From positions 1,240,001 through 1,304,000 of the forward strand of contig CAVVSD010000006.1 in assembly GCA_963750895.1 (NCBI GenBank): 64,000 nucleotides of DNA, in the 5' to 3' direction. The notes under the pieces are model-generated. The model searched no databases, was not told the origin of the DNA, and worked only from the letters and a program-made list of their open reading frames with translations. The translations under genes were made by a program, and so were the position numbers. Positions 1-8,327 of the stretch are shown here, one piece after another; within the stretch, counting starts at the first letter, position 1; each line of letters opens with the position of its first letter. The DNA is from CAVVSD01 sp963750895. GTDB taxonomy: Bacteria > Actinomycetota > Thermoleophilia > Solirubrobacterales > Solirubrobacteraceae.

Positions 1-969
1 CGCCCCGAGCACACGGTCGCGTCGTACGAGCTCGCTGCCCGGATGGGCGCCGACTTCATCGAGCCGGACCTCGTCTCCACGAAGGACGGGCATCTCGTCG
101 TGCGTCACGAGCCGGAGATCGGCGGGACGACCGACGTCGCCGACCACCCCGAGTTCGCCGACCGCAAGACGACGAAGGTCATCGACGGCACCTCCTACAC
201 CGGCTGGTTCACCGACGACTTCACGCTCGCCGAGCTCAAGACGCTGCGGGCCAAGGAGCGCCTGCCCGACGTCCGGCAGCGCAACACGATCTACGACGGG
301 CGCTACGAGATCCCGACGCTCCAGGAGGTCATCGACCTCCGCGCCGAGCTGTCGAAGGAGCTCGGGCGGACCGTCGGCATCGTGCCCGAGGTCAAGCACT
401 CGTCCTACTTCAAGGCCGAGGGTCTCGCGATCGAGCCCAAGCTCGTGCAGGCGCTGCGCGACAACGGCCTGGACAAGGCGGACTCGCCGGTCGTCGTGCA
501 GTCGTTCGAGACGGCGAACCTCAAGGAGCTCAACGACGAGATCGACGTCCCGCTCGTCGCGCTGCTGGACTCGCCGACCGTGGTCCCGGGTGACGTCCAG
601 GCCGCGGGCGGGACGAGCACGTTCGCCGACCTCGCCACGCCCGCAGGGCTGAAGGGCCTGGCGGAGTTCGCGGACTGGGTCGGGCCGTCGAAGACCTACA
701 TCATCCCGACGGATGCGGCCGGCGAGTGGCAGGCGCCGACGTCGTTCGTCGACGACGCCCACGCCGCGGGCCTGAAGGTCGTCCCGTACACGTTCCGCAA
801 CGAGAACCAGTTCCTGCCGCCGTCGCTGCGGTCCTCGGCGGACCCGAACGCCTACGGCGATGCGTTCTCGGAGTACAAGGCGTTCTTCGACCTCGGTGTC
901 GACGGCGTCTTCTCCGACAACCCGGACACCGCGGTGGCGGCCCGGGCCGAGTGGGAGGCCTCCTCCTAG
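1..969 (+). CDS. Glycerophosphodiester phosphodiesterase, GlpQ type (5' end missing)
   Basis: The frame is open from base 1, so the start and the N-terminal HRG/PENT-type segment lie upstream of the window. The visible part has the GDPD-family pattern: an E-x-D metal-binding pair in FIEPDLV, then DGHLVVRHEP, and near the C-terminus the VDGVFSDNPD strand typical of this TIM-barrel family. The family hydrolyses glycerophosphodiesters to glycerol-3-phosphate and an alcohol. The long insert after the RHEP motif resembles the periplasmic GlpQ subgroup, so secretion is possible, but the signal peptide would lie outside the window. The stop overlaps the convergent MBL gene by 4 bases. Confidence 0.88.
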   Translation, partial: RPEHTVASYELAARMGADFIEPDLVSTKDGHLVVRHEPEIGGTTDVADHPEFADRKTTKVIDGTSYTGWFTDDFTLAELKTLRAKERLPDVRQRNTIYDGRYEIPTLQEVIDLRAELSKELGRTVGIVPEVKHSSYFKAEGLAIEPKLVQALRDNGLDKADSPVVVQSFETANLKELNDEIDVPLVALLDSPTVVPGDVQAAGGTSTFADLATPAGLKGLAEFADWVGPSKTYIIPTDAAGEWQAPTSFVDDAHAAGLKVVPYTFRNENQFLPPSLRSSADPNAYGDAFSEYKAFFDLGVDGVFSDNPDTAVAARAEWEASS

Positions 970-1637
970 GACTCGGAGACGCGTGCGAGGGCGGCGTCCA
1001 TCGCCGCCCCCGGCGCCTCCACGACACGCCCGTGACCCGGCGCCAGGCGCGCCGGGTCCAGGGCGCGCAGGGCACGGGCGCTGGCCAGCTCCGTCGGGTA
1101 GTGCCAGGTGGCCAGCGACGGCAGCGGCGTCGGCAGCTTGGGCTCCGCCGTGGTCGCCATGCGGAAGTACGTGGAGAAGACGTCGCCGCAGTACAGGGTG
1201 TTGTCGCGGGTGTCGAGGAGCGCGACGTGGCCGGGTGTGTGGCCCGGCGAAGGAACGACCTCGAGGCTGCCGACCCGCTCGCCCGCGACGAGATGGCCGG
1301 TCGGGCGCGTCTTGATCTTCAGCGCCTGCAGCTTGCGGCCCTTCGGCTCGTGCGGGTCGAGGCTCCCGTCGCCGTTGAGCGGCCGGGCGTCGCGCTCGCT
1401 GATGAGCACCTCGGCGTGCGGCAGCTGCTCGTGGAGCTTGTCCAGCGAGCCGACGTGATCGGGGTGCGCGTGCGTCAGCACGATCCGCGTGATCGGCGCG
1501 CCGAGCTGCTGCGCCTTGGCGATGATGCGACCGGCGGTGCCGGGGATGTTCGCGTCGATGAGGGTCAGGCCGTCGTCCTCCCGGACGAGCCAGGAGTTGA
1601 CGAACTTCAGTCGGTTCACGACGACGGGCACGGGCAT
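966..1637 (-). CDS. MBL-fold metallo-hydrolase
   Basis: A 223-residue metallo-beta-lactamase-fold protein. It has the HAHPDH zinc motif near residue 57, followed by HTPGH, the CGD aspartate and a C-terminal APGHG, which together give the full metal-ligand set of the glyoxalase II-like branch. The substrate cannot be told from sequence. The gene is monocistronic and convergent with the GDPD gene. The ATG at 1637 begins MPVPVVVNRLKF, a usual N-terminus for this subgroup. Confidence 0.88.
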   Translation of the reverse strand: MPVPVVVNRLKFVNSWLVREDDGLTLIDANIPGTAGRIIAKAQQLGAPITRIVLTHAHPDHVGSLDKLHEQLPHAEVLISERDARPLNGDGSLDPHEPKGRKLQALKIKTRPTGHLVAGERVGSLEVVPSPGHTPGHVALLDTRDNTLYCGDVFSTYFRMATTAEPKLPTPLPSLATWHYPTELASARALRALDPARLAPGHGRVVEAPGAAMDAALARVSES

Positions 1638-1706
1638 GGTCGCGAGGCTACTCGCGTACCGGTTAGGGTCGTCCCGAGGCGCCAGCCCACTCCAGAAGGA
1701 GACAGC

Positions 1707-2015
1707 ATGCGGATGCTGATGCGGGTGCAGATGGAGGTCGAGGCCGCCAACCGTGCCATCAAGGACGGATCGTTCGCGCAGATCATGGAGGGCGTGATGC
1801 GCGACCTGCAGCCGGAGGCCGTCTACTTCACGGCCCAGGACGGCAAGCGCACCGGGTTCATCGTGTTCGACCTGAAGGACGTGTCGGACATCCCGGCGGT
1901 CGCCGAGCCGTTCTTCATGGGCGTCCAGGCGTCGATCGAGATGGCCCCCGCGATGACGCCGGCCGACGTGGCGGCGGGGCTCGAGAAGGCCGCCAAGGCC
2001 GTCGCGATGGTCTGA
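1707..2015 (+). CDS. Conserved hypothetical protein, about 102 aa
   Basis: The start is fixed by AGAAGGAG at 1694-1701, a good ribosome site six bases before the ATG. The longer open frame upstream is only a high-GC artefact antisense to the MBL gene. The small soluble protein opens MRMLMRVQMEVE and contains a strand-rich core (AVYFTAQDGKR, GFIVFDL) followed by a helical tail. This resembles a ferredoxin-like small domain of the DUF3303 kind, an assignment by memory of pattern only. No catalytic residues are evident. Confidence 0.75.
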   Translation: MRMLMRVQMEVEAANRAIKDGSFAQIMEGVMRDLQPEAVYFTAQDGKRTGFIVFDLKDVSDIPAVAEPFFMGVQASIEMAPAMTPADVAAGLEKAAKAVAMV

Positions 2016-2033
2016 GCCGACGTTCGATCCGGG

Positions 2034-2414
2034 TCACGCGGCGTGCGCGTGACCCGGCTCGAGGTAGAAGACCTCACAGGAGAGGTCCTCGGCGATGTCG
2101 GTGCCGCTGATGAAGCCGCGCACGCGTCGTCCGGTGATGCGCTCGACGGTCGAGCGGAAGTCGTCCTCGCGGGCGTGCTGGAAGAACAGGCGCGTCTCGC
2201 GCAGCCGTTGATGCTCGCCCATCTCGACCATCGTGCGCTCGGCGGGCGTCAGGGTCATCTCGAGGCTGCAGACGACGATGTCGGGGCCGGCGAAATGCGT
2301 GCGAGCGCGCCCTGGCCCGCGGCCGAACAGCTGCTTGTACAGCCCGACCATCTCGTTGGAGATCTCCAGCGAGATCTCGGCCTGCGTGAGGGGGGACTGC
2401 TGGGTGTCCGTCAT
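2034..2414 (-). CDS. DUF2294 domain protein
   Basis: The 126-residue protein matches the DUF2294 pattern well: an N-terminal helix with ISNEMVGLYKQLFGRGPGRARTH in two pieces, VVCSLEMTLTPAE, a helix with RLRETRLFFQ, and the RRVRGFISGTD strand ending in VFYLEP. These proteins are widespread in Gram-positive bacteria and their molecular role is not settled. The gene stands alone between convergent and divergent neighbours. Confidence 0.85.
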   Translation of the reverse strand: MTDTQQSPLTQAEISLEISNEMVGLYKQLFGRGPGRARTHFAGPDIVVCSLEMTLTPAERTMVEMGEHQRLRETRLFFQHAREDDFRSTVERITGRRVRGFISGTDIAEDLSCEVFYLEPGHAHAA

Positions 2415-2528
2415 GACTGACGCCCGATCCGGTTCCTCTGGGCGGAAGGCCGCGCGAACCGAGGAGGAACCCGCAGAACAGAACGAGCGGTCCCGCTCAG
2501 CGTAGTCCTATGACCCCAGAACCGCGAA

Positions 2529-2547
2529 AGCCCCGCAATGCGGGGCT
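2529..2547 (-). terminator. Probable intrinsic terminator (minus strand)
   Basis: A perfect 8-bp stem (AGCCCCGC/GCGGGGCT, 2529-2536 and 2540-2547) closes a 3-base loop. On the minus strand it is followed by TTTCGCGGTTCT, a weak U-rich run. No protein gene ends just upstream on that strand; the only candidate it serves is the tRNA-like remnant beside it. Confidence 0.5.
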
Positions 2548-2587
2548 CCACGGCCGGACTCGATCACCACTGAACTACTACGTCCCA
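2544..2587 (-). other. tRNA-like remnant (D-arm and T-arm pieces without an anticodon arm)
   Basis: Read on the minus strand, this stretch joins a tRNA-style 5' part (GTAGTTCAGTGGT, the D-arm signature) directly to a T-loop-like TCGAGTCC and a 3' end GTGGAGCC, then the terminator hairpin. The anticodon arm and variable region are absent, and the two putative acceptor halves do not pair. It looks like a tRNA gene that lost its middle, or a chance resemblance. The rest of the 340-base gap 2415-2754 holds a short GAGCG/CGCTC hairpin near 2485-2498 and a CCCAGG/CCTGGG inverted repeat near 2584-2610. Confidence 0.3.
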
Positions 2588-2742
2588 GGACTTGAGTGTT
2601 CATGCCTGGGCGGCGTGACACTCCCGACCCCCGTCAACTGGCCGCCGCCCTCACGGGCGGCGCGCTGTCCGGGTGAGCGCGCGACGGCGCTCGTGGCCGA
2701 GTGGGCAATCCGCCGGACGACGAAGGCTAGCGATCTCGCGCG

Positions 2743-2748
2743 TACCAT
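2743..2748 (+). promoter_or_regulatory. Candidate -10 element (TACCAT) for a leaderless SDR transcript
   Basis: TACCAT fits the actinobacterial TANNNT -10 consensus and lies six bases before the ATG at 2755. No Shine-Dalgarno sequence lies between them. Transcription would start at or next to the A of the ATG, giving a leaderless mRNA. Confidence 0.45.
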
Positions 2749-2754
2749 CGCCGG

Positions 2755-3501
2755 ATGACCTCGAGGGCCGTGCTCGTCACCGGTGGATCGCGCGGGATCG
2801 GCGCTGCCGTGGCGACCGCGTTCGCGGACCGCGGCGACCGCGTCGCCGTGCACTACGGGCGCCGGTCCGCGCAGGCCGAAGGGGTCCGGGACGGTCTCGC
2901 GGGCTCGGGCCACGTCGCGGTGGGCGCCGATCTCGCCGATCCCGAGGCCGTGCGGCGGATGGTCGACGACGCCGCGGAGGCGCTGGGCGGCATCGACGTC
3001 CTCGTGAACAACGCCGGCGTGTTCGAGCCCCACCCGATCGCCGAGACGACCTACGAGGAGTGGCAGGGCGCCTGGCGGCGGACGCTGGACGTCAACCTCA
3101 CCGGCGCGGCCAACGTGACCTGGTGCGCGCTGCGCCACATGCCCGACGGCGGCCGGATCGTGATGGTGTCCTCGCGGGGCGCGTTCCGGGGGGAGCCCAA
3201 CCACCCCGCCTACGGGGCGAGCAAGGCGGGCATCGTGTCGCTCGGCCAGTCGCTCGCCCGTTCCCTCGGTCCCCGCGGGATCTCCGTGACCTCGGTGGCG
3301 CCCGGGTTCGTCGAGACGGAGATGGCGGAGGAGGCGCTGGCCGGCGAGGGCGGCGCCCGCCGCCGCGCCGAGAGCCCGCTCGGCCGCGTCGCCGCGCCGG
3401 AGGAGATCGCGGCCGCGGTCGTGTACCTGGCCTCGCCCGAGGCCACGATGGCCAGCGGGTCGGTGCTCGACGTCAACGGCGCATCGTTCCTGAGGATGTA
3501 G
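2755..3501 (+). CDS. SDR-family NAD(P)-dependent oxidoreductase, FabG-like
   Basis: A 248-residue classical short-chain dehydrogenase. It has the Rossmann TGGSRGIG loop at residues 9-16, NNAG near 84-87, the catalytic serine in MVSSRGAF, the YGASK (YxxxK) pair, and the PGFVETEM loop after the active site. It should catalyse reversible NAD(P)H-dependent carbonyl/alcohol conversion; the substrate is unknown. The C-terminal SGSVLDVNGA is typical of FabG-like tetramers. It is followed after two bases by the MmcQ/YjbR gene, so the two are probably cotranscribed. Confidence 0.9.
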   Translation: MTSRAVLVTGGSRGIGAAVATAFADRGDRVAVHYGRRSAQAEGVRDGLAGSGHVAVGADLADPEAVRRMVDDAAEALGGIDVLVNNAGVFEPHPIAETTYEEWQGAWRRTLDVNLTGAANVTWCALRHMPDGGRIVMVSSRGAFRGEPNHPAYGASKAGIVSLGQSLARSLGPRGISVTSVAPGFVETEMAEEALAGEGGARRRAESPLGRVAAPEEIAAAVVYLASPEATMASGSVLDVNGASFLRM

Positions 3502-3503
3502 CC

Positions 3504-3839
3504 GTGGCGACGCTCGACGACGCCCGCGAGCTGGCCCTCGCGCTCCCCGCGACCACGGAGCGCCCGTCCTACGGGACGCCCGGCTTCCGGGTGAAGGACA
3601 AGCTGTTCGCCCGGTCGCGCGAGGACGACGTCCTCGTCGTCTGGGTCGCCGACCTCGGCGAGAAGGAGATGCTCGTCCGCTCCGAGCCGGACAAGTTCTT
3701 CACCGTCCCGCACTACGACGGGCACGCGTCGGTCCTCGTCCGGCTCAGCGCGGTCGGTCGCGAGGAGCTGGGCGAGCTGCTCACCGACGCCTGGCGGACC
3801 CGGGCGCCGAAGCGGCTCGTCGCCGAGCTCGATCGCTGA
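3504..3839 (+). CDS. MmcQ/YjbR family protein
   Basis: Translation starts at GTG 3504, two bases after the SDR stop. The 111-residue product shows the MmcQ/YjbR pattern: an N-terminal helix with ELALALPATTERPSYGTP, the FRVKDKLFAR strand, and a C-terminal RAPKRLVAELD. The family is a CyaY-like fold with possible DNA-binding or double-wing roles; the biochemical role is not established. Coupling to the SDR suggests one transcript. Confidence 0.85.
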   Translation: MATLDDARELALALPATTERPSYGTPGFRVKDKLFARSREDDVLVVWVADLGEKEMLVRSEPDKFFTVPHYDGHASVLVRLSAVGREELGELLTDAWRTRAPKRLVAELDR

Positions 3840-3840
3840 C

Positions 3841-4269
3841 GTGGACGGCAGCCCGATCTTCCGCGCGCCGATGCGCGCTCGCGACCTCGATCTTCCGCCG
3901 GGCGCAGGCGCGGACGTCGGGCTCGCGCACGATCTCGTCGGCATCGGCGACGTCGCGGACCGCGCCGTGGAGCGCTTTGCGGCACTGCCCGACGGGACCT
4001 TCGTCTGGACTCGGTCGTCGGACGGGCTCTTCCATCTGGGACGCATCGCCGGCCCGTACGGAGCCGGCTCCGCTGCGGCGATGTCTGTCGGGCTGCGCCA
4101 CGTCCGCCGGGCGACGTGGCTCGACCGTCCGTTTCGCGAGGACGAGGTGCCCGCCGCGGTGGCGGCCACGTTCGCGCGCGGCGGACGCAACCTGCAGCGC
4201 ACCCACGACGCCGTCGCGGAGCGGCTGACCGCCGAGCTGTGGGCTACCGGAGGTCCTCCTCGCCGCTGA
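3841..4269 (+). CDS. Hypothetical protein, 142 aa
   Basis: The GTG start at 3841 directly abuts the preceding stop. The product is basic and soluble with no membrane segment. Distinct blocks are FVWTRSSDGLFHLGRI in the middle and LDRPFREDEVPAAV followed by FARGGRNLQRTHD, which look like a real conserved domain, though I cannot name it with certainty. The 3' end overlaps the convergent methyltransferase gene by 26 bases. It likely belongs to the SDR-MmcQ transcript. Confidence 0.68.
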   Translation: MDGSPIFRAPMRARDLDLPPGAGADVGLAHDLVGIGDVADRAVERFAALPDGTFVWTRSSDGLFHLGRIAGPYGAGSAAAMSVGLRHVRRATWLDRPFREDEVPAAVAATFARGGRNLQRTHDAVAERLTAELWATGGPPRR

Positions 4270-5254
4270 CGACCTCCGCCTCGAACACGTGCAGCCCGCG
4301 CGCGCCCGGCCAGGCCGCGACGAGGCGCAGACCGGCGCGCGCCAGCAGCGACGCGTACTCGGCCCGCGTGCGCTCCCGCCCGCCAGGCCCGACGAGCATG
4401 TTCAGATCGCTCAGCGCCGCCTCCTGCAGGCCGTCGGCCAGGTCCCGCTCGATGATCAGGAGCGTCGCCTCCTCGCCCATCGCCGCGCGGCAGGCCTCGA
4501 GGATCCGGACGCAGTCGTCGTCGGGCCAGTCGTGCAGGATCGCCCGCAGCAGGTAGGCATCGCTCCCGCTGGGCACGCCGTCGAAGAAGCTGCCTCCCAC
4601 CACGCGCAGGCGATCGCCCGCCGCCGAGGACGCGCCGGCGACGACGTGCGGGAGGTCGAAGAGCACGCCGTTCTGCTGCGGGTGCGCGGCGAGCAGCGCG
4701 GTCAGGAGCGCGCCGCGCCCGCCGCCGACGTCGACCACCGTGCCGAAGCGCGAGAAGTCGTACGCCTCGAGCAGCGACCGGTTCGTCCGACGGGACAGGT
4801 CGGTCATCGCCGCGTCGAAGACGGCCGCCGACTCCGGGTGCGTCGTCCGGTACTCCCAGGCGTCCATGCCGTGGACGTGCCGGTACGCGCTCTCGCCCGT
4901 GCGGACGCTGTGCAGGAGCTCGCCCCAGGTGCGCGCCGTGTCCTCGGAGCCGCAGAAGCGCGCCCAGCCGGCCAGCGGCTCCGCGGCATCGGAGCGCAGA
5001 CCCTCCCCGACCGGCGTGAGGTCGACGAGACCCGCCTCGTCCTGGGTCACGATCCCGATGGCCCCGAGCGCGCGCAGGAGGCGTCGCAGCGAGGGCGGGT
5101 GTGCGCCGCTGGCTGCGGCGAGCTCGTCCGGGTCGCGCGTGCCGGCCGCGATGCGGTCGGGCAGGCCGAGCTCGACCGCGACCCGGATCGCCTGGGTGAC
5201 CTTGTGCCCGTCGATCAGGCGGCGCAGGACGACGGATGGTTCCTCGCCTGGCAT
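4244..5254 (-). CDS. SAM-dependent O-methyltransferase (plant/CrtF-like two-domain type)
   Basis: A 336-residue protein with an N-terminal winged-helix dimerisation domain (about 1-100, containing DELAAASGAHPPSLRRLLRAL in parts). The C-terminal Rossmann methyltransferase domain has the SAM loop VVDVGGGRGALL, and the AILHDWPDDDC block carries the His-Asp pair that acts as general base in this family. Such enzymes methylate hydroxyls on secondary metabolites; the substrate is unknown. The ATG at 5254 follows the CMD-family stop by two bases, so the two form one minus-strand operon. Confidence 0.88.
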   Translation of the reverse strand: MPGEEPSVVLRRLIDGHKVTQAIRVAVELGLPDRIAAGTRDPDELAAASGAHPPSLRRLLRALGAIGIVTQDEAGLVDLTPVGEGLRSDAAEPLAGWARFCGSEDTARTWGELLHSVRTGESAYRHVHGMDAWEYRTTHPESAAVFDAAMTDLSRRTNRSLLEAYDFSRFGTVVDVGGGRGALLTALLAAHPQQNGVLFDLPHVVAGASSAAGDRLRVVGGSFFDGVPSGSDAYLLRAILHDWPDDDCVRILEACRAAMGEEATLLIIERDLADGLQEAALSDLNMLVGPGGRERTRAEYASLLARAGLRLVAAWPGARGLHVFEAEVVSGEEDLR

Positions 5255-5256
5255 GG

Positions 5257-5754
5257 CTAGGACAGATCGTCCGCCTCTGTGATCCCGGTTGCAAGCGCGG
5301 TGCGGTTCGCGAGGTTGAGCAGGCCGACGACGGCGATCGCGTCGTGGACCTCGTCGTCGGTCAGGTGCTCGCGCAGCGCCGCGACCGCCTCCCCCGCCTC
5401 GCGCGGCCGCAGCGTGAGCCGGGTCGCGAACGCGGTCAGCGCGCCGTCGCGGTCGCCCTCGTGCGCGCCGCCGCGGCGTTCCAGCAGACGGGTGTGGATC
5501 GCCGTCGAGTAGTCCGCGCCGTTGGCCTCGGACGTCGCGACGGCCAGGAGCTCGCGCTCCCGGCGGCCGAGCGCCGCGGGCCCGTAGAGCGCCGCGTCGG
5601 CGAGGTCGAGGAACGCCCGGAGCACCTCCACGCGCGGGCCCATGGCGCGGAGGATCGCCATGACCGACCCGCCCCGCTCCCGGGCCGCGGCGTACTCGGC
5701 GGCGAGCGCGGGGCGAGCGGTCTCGAGGTCGGGCAGCGGCAGATGGGTCGGCAT
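5257..5754 (-). CDS. Carboxymuconolactone decarboxylase/AhpD-fold protein lacking the redox cysteines
   Basis: A 165-residue all-helical protein with the CMD/AhpD pattern: RRERELLAVATSEANGADYSTAIH, given here in pieces around residues 74-98, then AVVGLLNLANRTALATG. In redox-active relatives the central segment reads C-x-x-C before the histidine. Here the equivalent positions are Ala and Ser, so peroxiredoxin-type activity is unlikely, although the histidine is kept. It is the first gene of the pair with the O-methyltransferase and diverges from the LuxR gene 49 bases away. Confidence 0.82.
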   Translation of the reverse strand: MPTHLPLPDLETARPALAAEYAAARERGGSVMAILRAMGPRVEVLRAFLDLADAALYGPAALGRRERELLAVATSEANGADYSTAIHTRLLERRGGAHEGDRDGALTAFATRLTLRPREAGEAVAALREHLTDDEVHDAIAVVGLLNLANRTALATGITEADDLS

Positions 5755-5803
5755 GAGCGGAGGATGACGAGCCAGGGTCTCGCGGATCCGTGAGAATCGC
5801 CGG

Positions 5804-8071
5804 GTGACCACCGTCGACGAGGGCACGAACCGGCCCGACGCCCCGATCCTCCTCGTCACGAAGCTCCACCCGCCGACGGTGCCGGTCCAGATCGTGGCGC
5901 GCGAGCCCCTCTTCGCGCGCCTGGGCTCCGGGCGAGACCGGCGCCTCACCCTCGTCGCCTGTCCGGCCGGCTTCGGCAAGTCGACGCTGCTGGCGGCGTG
6001 GCGCGAGAGCGAGCTCGCCACCCGGCCGGTCGCCTGGGTCACGCTCGACGAGGGCGACGACGACGCCGTCGTGCTGTGGTCGCACGTCGTCGAGGCGCTG
6101 TGCCGCGCCTGCCCGGCGCTGGAGCGCGAGACGCTGTCCTCGCTCGTCGCGGCGGCGCCGCTGCTCGAGGTGGCGCTTCCACGGCTCGTCAACGCGCTCG
6201 CCGAAGGGCCCGAGGTCGCGCTCGTCCTCGACGACTTCCACCGGCTGACCGCGCACTCGACGCGCGAGAGCGTCGCCTGGTTCGTCGAGCGGATGCCGGA
6301 GACCGTCCAGCTCGTCCTCTCGACCCGCACCGACCCGGCGCTGCCGCTCAGCACCCTCCGAGCACGGGGCCAGCTCCTCGAGCTGCGCGCCGACGACCTC
6401 CGCTTCAGCGTCGCCGAGGCAGAGGAGTTCCTCAACGGTCGCCTCGGCCTCGGGCTGTCGACGCCCGACGTCGAGCTCCTCGTCGCGCGGACCGAGGGCT
6501 GGCCCGCGGGGATCTACCTGGCCGCGCTGTCGCTGGCCGGCAGCGACGACCGCCACGGCCTGGTGCGGGCGTTCGACGGCACGACCGCCCACGTCGTCGA
6601 CTTCCTGGCCACCGAGGTCCTCGCGGCACACGGCCCGGACCTGCAGCGCTTCATGCTGCGCACGTCCGTGCTCGAGCGGCTCTGCGCGCCGCTGTGCCGC
6701 GCCGTCCTCGGCGAGCCGGGCTCGTCGCGCGCCCTCGAGGAGCTCGCCCGCACGAACCTGTTCCTGCTTCCCCTCGACGACCGCGGGCGCTGGTTCCGCT
6801 TCCACCACCTCTTCGCGCAGATCCTCCGCGTCGAGCTGGAGCGCCGCGAGCCCGGGCTCGTCGCGGAGCTGCATCGCCGCGCGTACGAGTGGCACGCCGA
6901 GCACGGCACGGCCGACGAGGCGATCCATCACGCCGTCTCCGCGGGCGCGTTCCCCGAGGCCGGCCGCCTCATCGCGGAGAGCTGGGTGCACTACGCCAAC
7001 GTCGGCCGGACGGCGTCCGTGTCCGAGTGGCTGCGCCGCTTCCCCGATCCGATCATCGACGCCGACGCCCGGCTGCTGCTCGTCAAGGCCTGGGTCGCGG
7101 CGCTGCGCGGCCGCCAGGACGCCATGCGCGCCGCCGTCGCCCGTGTCCGCGAGCTGGGAGGGCTCGACGAGGGGCCGCTCCCGGACGGCTTCGCGTCGCT
7201 GGAGTCCAGCCTGTCGGTGCTCACCGCGACGTTCGGCTGGGGCGACGCGCCGGGGATCATCGAGCACGGCATGCGCTCGGCGGAGCTCGAGGGGCCCGAC
7301 TCCCCGTGGCGGCCCGTGATCACGTGGGCGGTCGGCTGGGCGCACCTCTGCCACGACGACCTCGACGAGGCCGAGCGCTGGCTGCGCGAGACGACCGAGC
7401 TCGCGCCGCGCACGAACCAGTGGATCGTCGGCGTCGCCGCGATCGCCGACCTGTCGCTCATCGCCGGCCGGCGCGGCGAGCGCGACGAGCAGATGCGCCT
7501 CGCGACGGAGGCGGTCGAGCTCGCGCGCGGCTGCGGCCTGCTCGACGCCGTCGAGGACGGCGAGGTCCACACCGCCTACGGCGTCGCGCTGGCCGCGCAC
7601 GGGCGCATGGACGAGGCCCTCCCCGAGCTCGAGCGCGGCGTGTTCCTGCGCCGGCTCTGGGGCCAGCCGCTGGATCTCGTCGACGGCCTCATCGAGCTGG
7701 CCGGCCACCTCGCCGCCGTCGGCGACCGGCGGCGCGCGACGGACGTCTTCGACGAGGCGGAGCGGATCCTCGCGGGGTGCGCCGGCCCCGCCGCCCTGCC
7801 GGCACGCCTGGCCGAGGCGCGACGTGCGGCGCGCCTCGGGCGGCCCGCGAGCGACGCGCTGAGCGACCGCGAGCTCACCGTGCTGCGGCTGCTGCGCAGC
7901 GGGCTGACGGAACGCGAGATCGGCCGCGAGCTCTACCTCTCCTTCAACACGGTGCACAGCCACGTGAAGGCCGTCTACCGCAAGCTCGGCGTGTCGAGCC
8001 GCGCGGAGGCCGTGGCGCGTTCGGAGCAGGTCCTCACAGCTCACCCAGGTGAAATCCCCAGGGAGGGGTGA
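5804..8071 (+). CDS. LuxR-family transcriptional regulator, MalT/LAL type
   Basis: A 755-residue STAND regulator. The N-terminal NTPase has a Walker A loop CPAGFGKST near residues 51-59 and a Walker B VALVLDDFH near 137. A MalT-like TPR superhelix runs from about 400 to 670. The C-terminal LuxR helix-turn-helix (LSDRELTVLRLL, then LTEREIGREL, SFNTVHSHVKAVYRKLGV) occupies about 686-745. ATP and an inducer bound by the TPR part would switch DNA binding. GTG 5804 is the likely start, seven bases after a GAGAAT hexamer. It probably controls the overlapping genes downstream and perhaps the divergent CMD/methyltransferase pair. Confidence 0.92.
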   Translation: MTTVDEGTNRPDAPILLVTKLHPPTVPVQIVAREPLFARLGSGRDRRLTLVACPAGFGKSTLLAAWRESELATRPVAWVTLDEGDDDAVVLWSHVVEALCRACPALERETLSSLVAAAPLLEVALPRLVNALAEGPEVALVLDDFHRLTAHSTRESVAWFVERMPETVQLVLSTRTDPALPLSTLRARGQLLELRADDLRFSVAEAEEFLNGRLGLGLSTPDVELLVARTEGWPAGIYLAALSLAGSDDRHGLVRAFDGTTAHVVDFLATEVLAAHGPDLQRFMLRTSVLERLCAPLCRAVLGEPGSSRALEELARTNLFLLPLDDRGRWFRFHHLFAQILRVELERREPGLVAELHRRAYEWHAEHGTADEAIHHAVSAGAFPEAGRLIAESWVHYANVGRTASVSEWLRRFPDPIIDADARLLLVKAWVAALRGRQDAMRAAVARVRELGGLDEGPLPDGFASLESSLSVLTATFGWGDAPGIIEHGMRSAELEGPDSPWRPVITWAVGWAHLCHDDLDEAERWLRETTELAPRTNQWIVGVAAIADLSLIAGRRGERDEQMRLATEAVELARGCGLLDAVEDGEVHTAYGVALAAHGRMDEALPELERGVFLRRLWGQPLDLVDGLIELAGHLAAVGDRRRATDVFDEAERILAGCAGPAALPARLAEARRAARLGRPASDALSDRELTVLRLLRSGLTEREIGRELYLSFNTVHSHVKAVYRKLGVSSRAEAVARSEQVLTAHPGEIPREG

Positions 8072-8105
8072 CGGCTCACCTACCCGGGCGAGAGGGTCGG
8101 CGTCG

Positions 8106-8327
8106 ATGGCGGCGGCCTACGAGCTCGTGCTCCGCGGTGAGATCGGCGACCACTTCGCCGTCCTGTTCGAGGGCATGCGCCTGACCAGGACGGCCGGCAC
8201 GACGATCGTCACCGGCCCGGTCCGCGACCAGGCGCACCTGCACGGCCTCATCGAGCGCATCTCCGAGCTCGGGCTCGAGCTGGTCTCCGTCAACCCGATC
8301 GCACCGACGAGAGAGAGGAACGGATGA
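8106..8327 (+). CDS. Small hypothetical protein, 73 aa
   Basis: I chose ATG 8106 because GAGAGGG lies nine to ten bases upstream. An in-frame ATG at 8049 would overlap the regulator. The product is a compact alpha/beta protein: AYELVLRGEIG, TTIVTGPVRDQAHLHGLIERI, LGLELVSVNPI. Similar small proteins often lie beside LuxR/LAL regulators in actinobacteria, but no function is known to me. Its stop overlaps the hydrolase start (ATGA), indicating translational coupling. Confidence 0.75.
   Translation: MAAAYELVLRGEIGDHFAVLFEGMRLTRTAGTTIVTGPVRDQAHLHGLIERISELGLELVSVNPIAPTRERNG

Noticed and set aside
2691..2712. tRNA-Ser/Leu gene suggested by GTGGCCGAGTGG
   Set aside because: No anticodon stem, T-arm or paired acceptor follows; the same holds for GAGTGGCCGAGCGGGC near 53866.
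4244..8044. A 1266-residue minus-strand open frame
   Set aside because: Only the first-transcribed distal part is the methyltransferase reading frame; the rest is antisense to the LuxR gene with a composition typical of GC-rich shadow frames.
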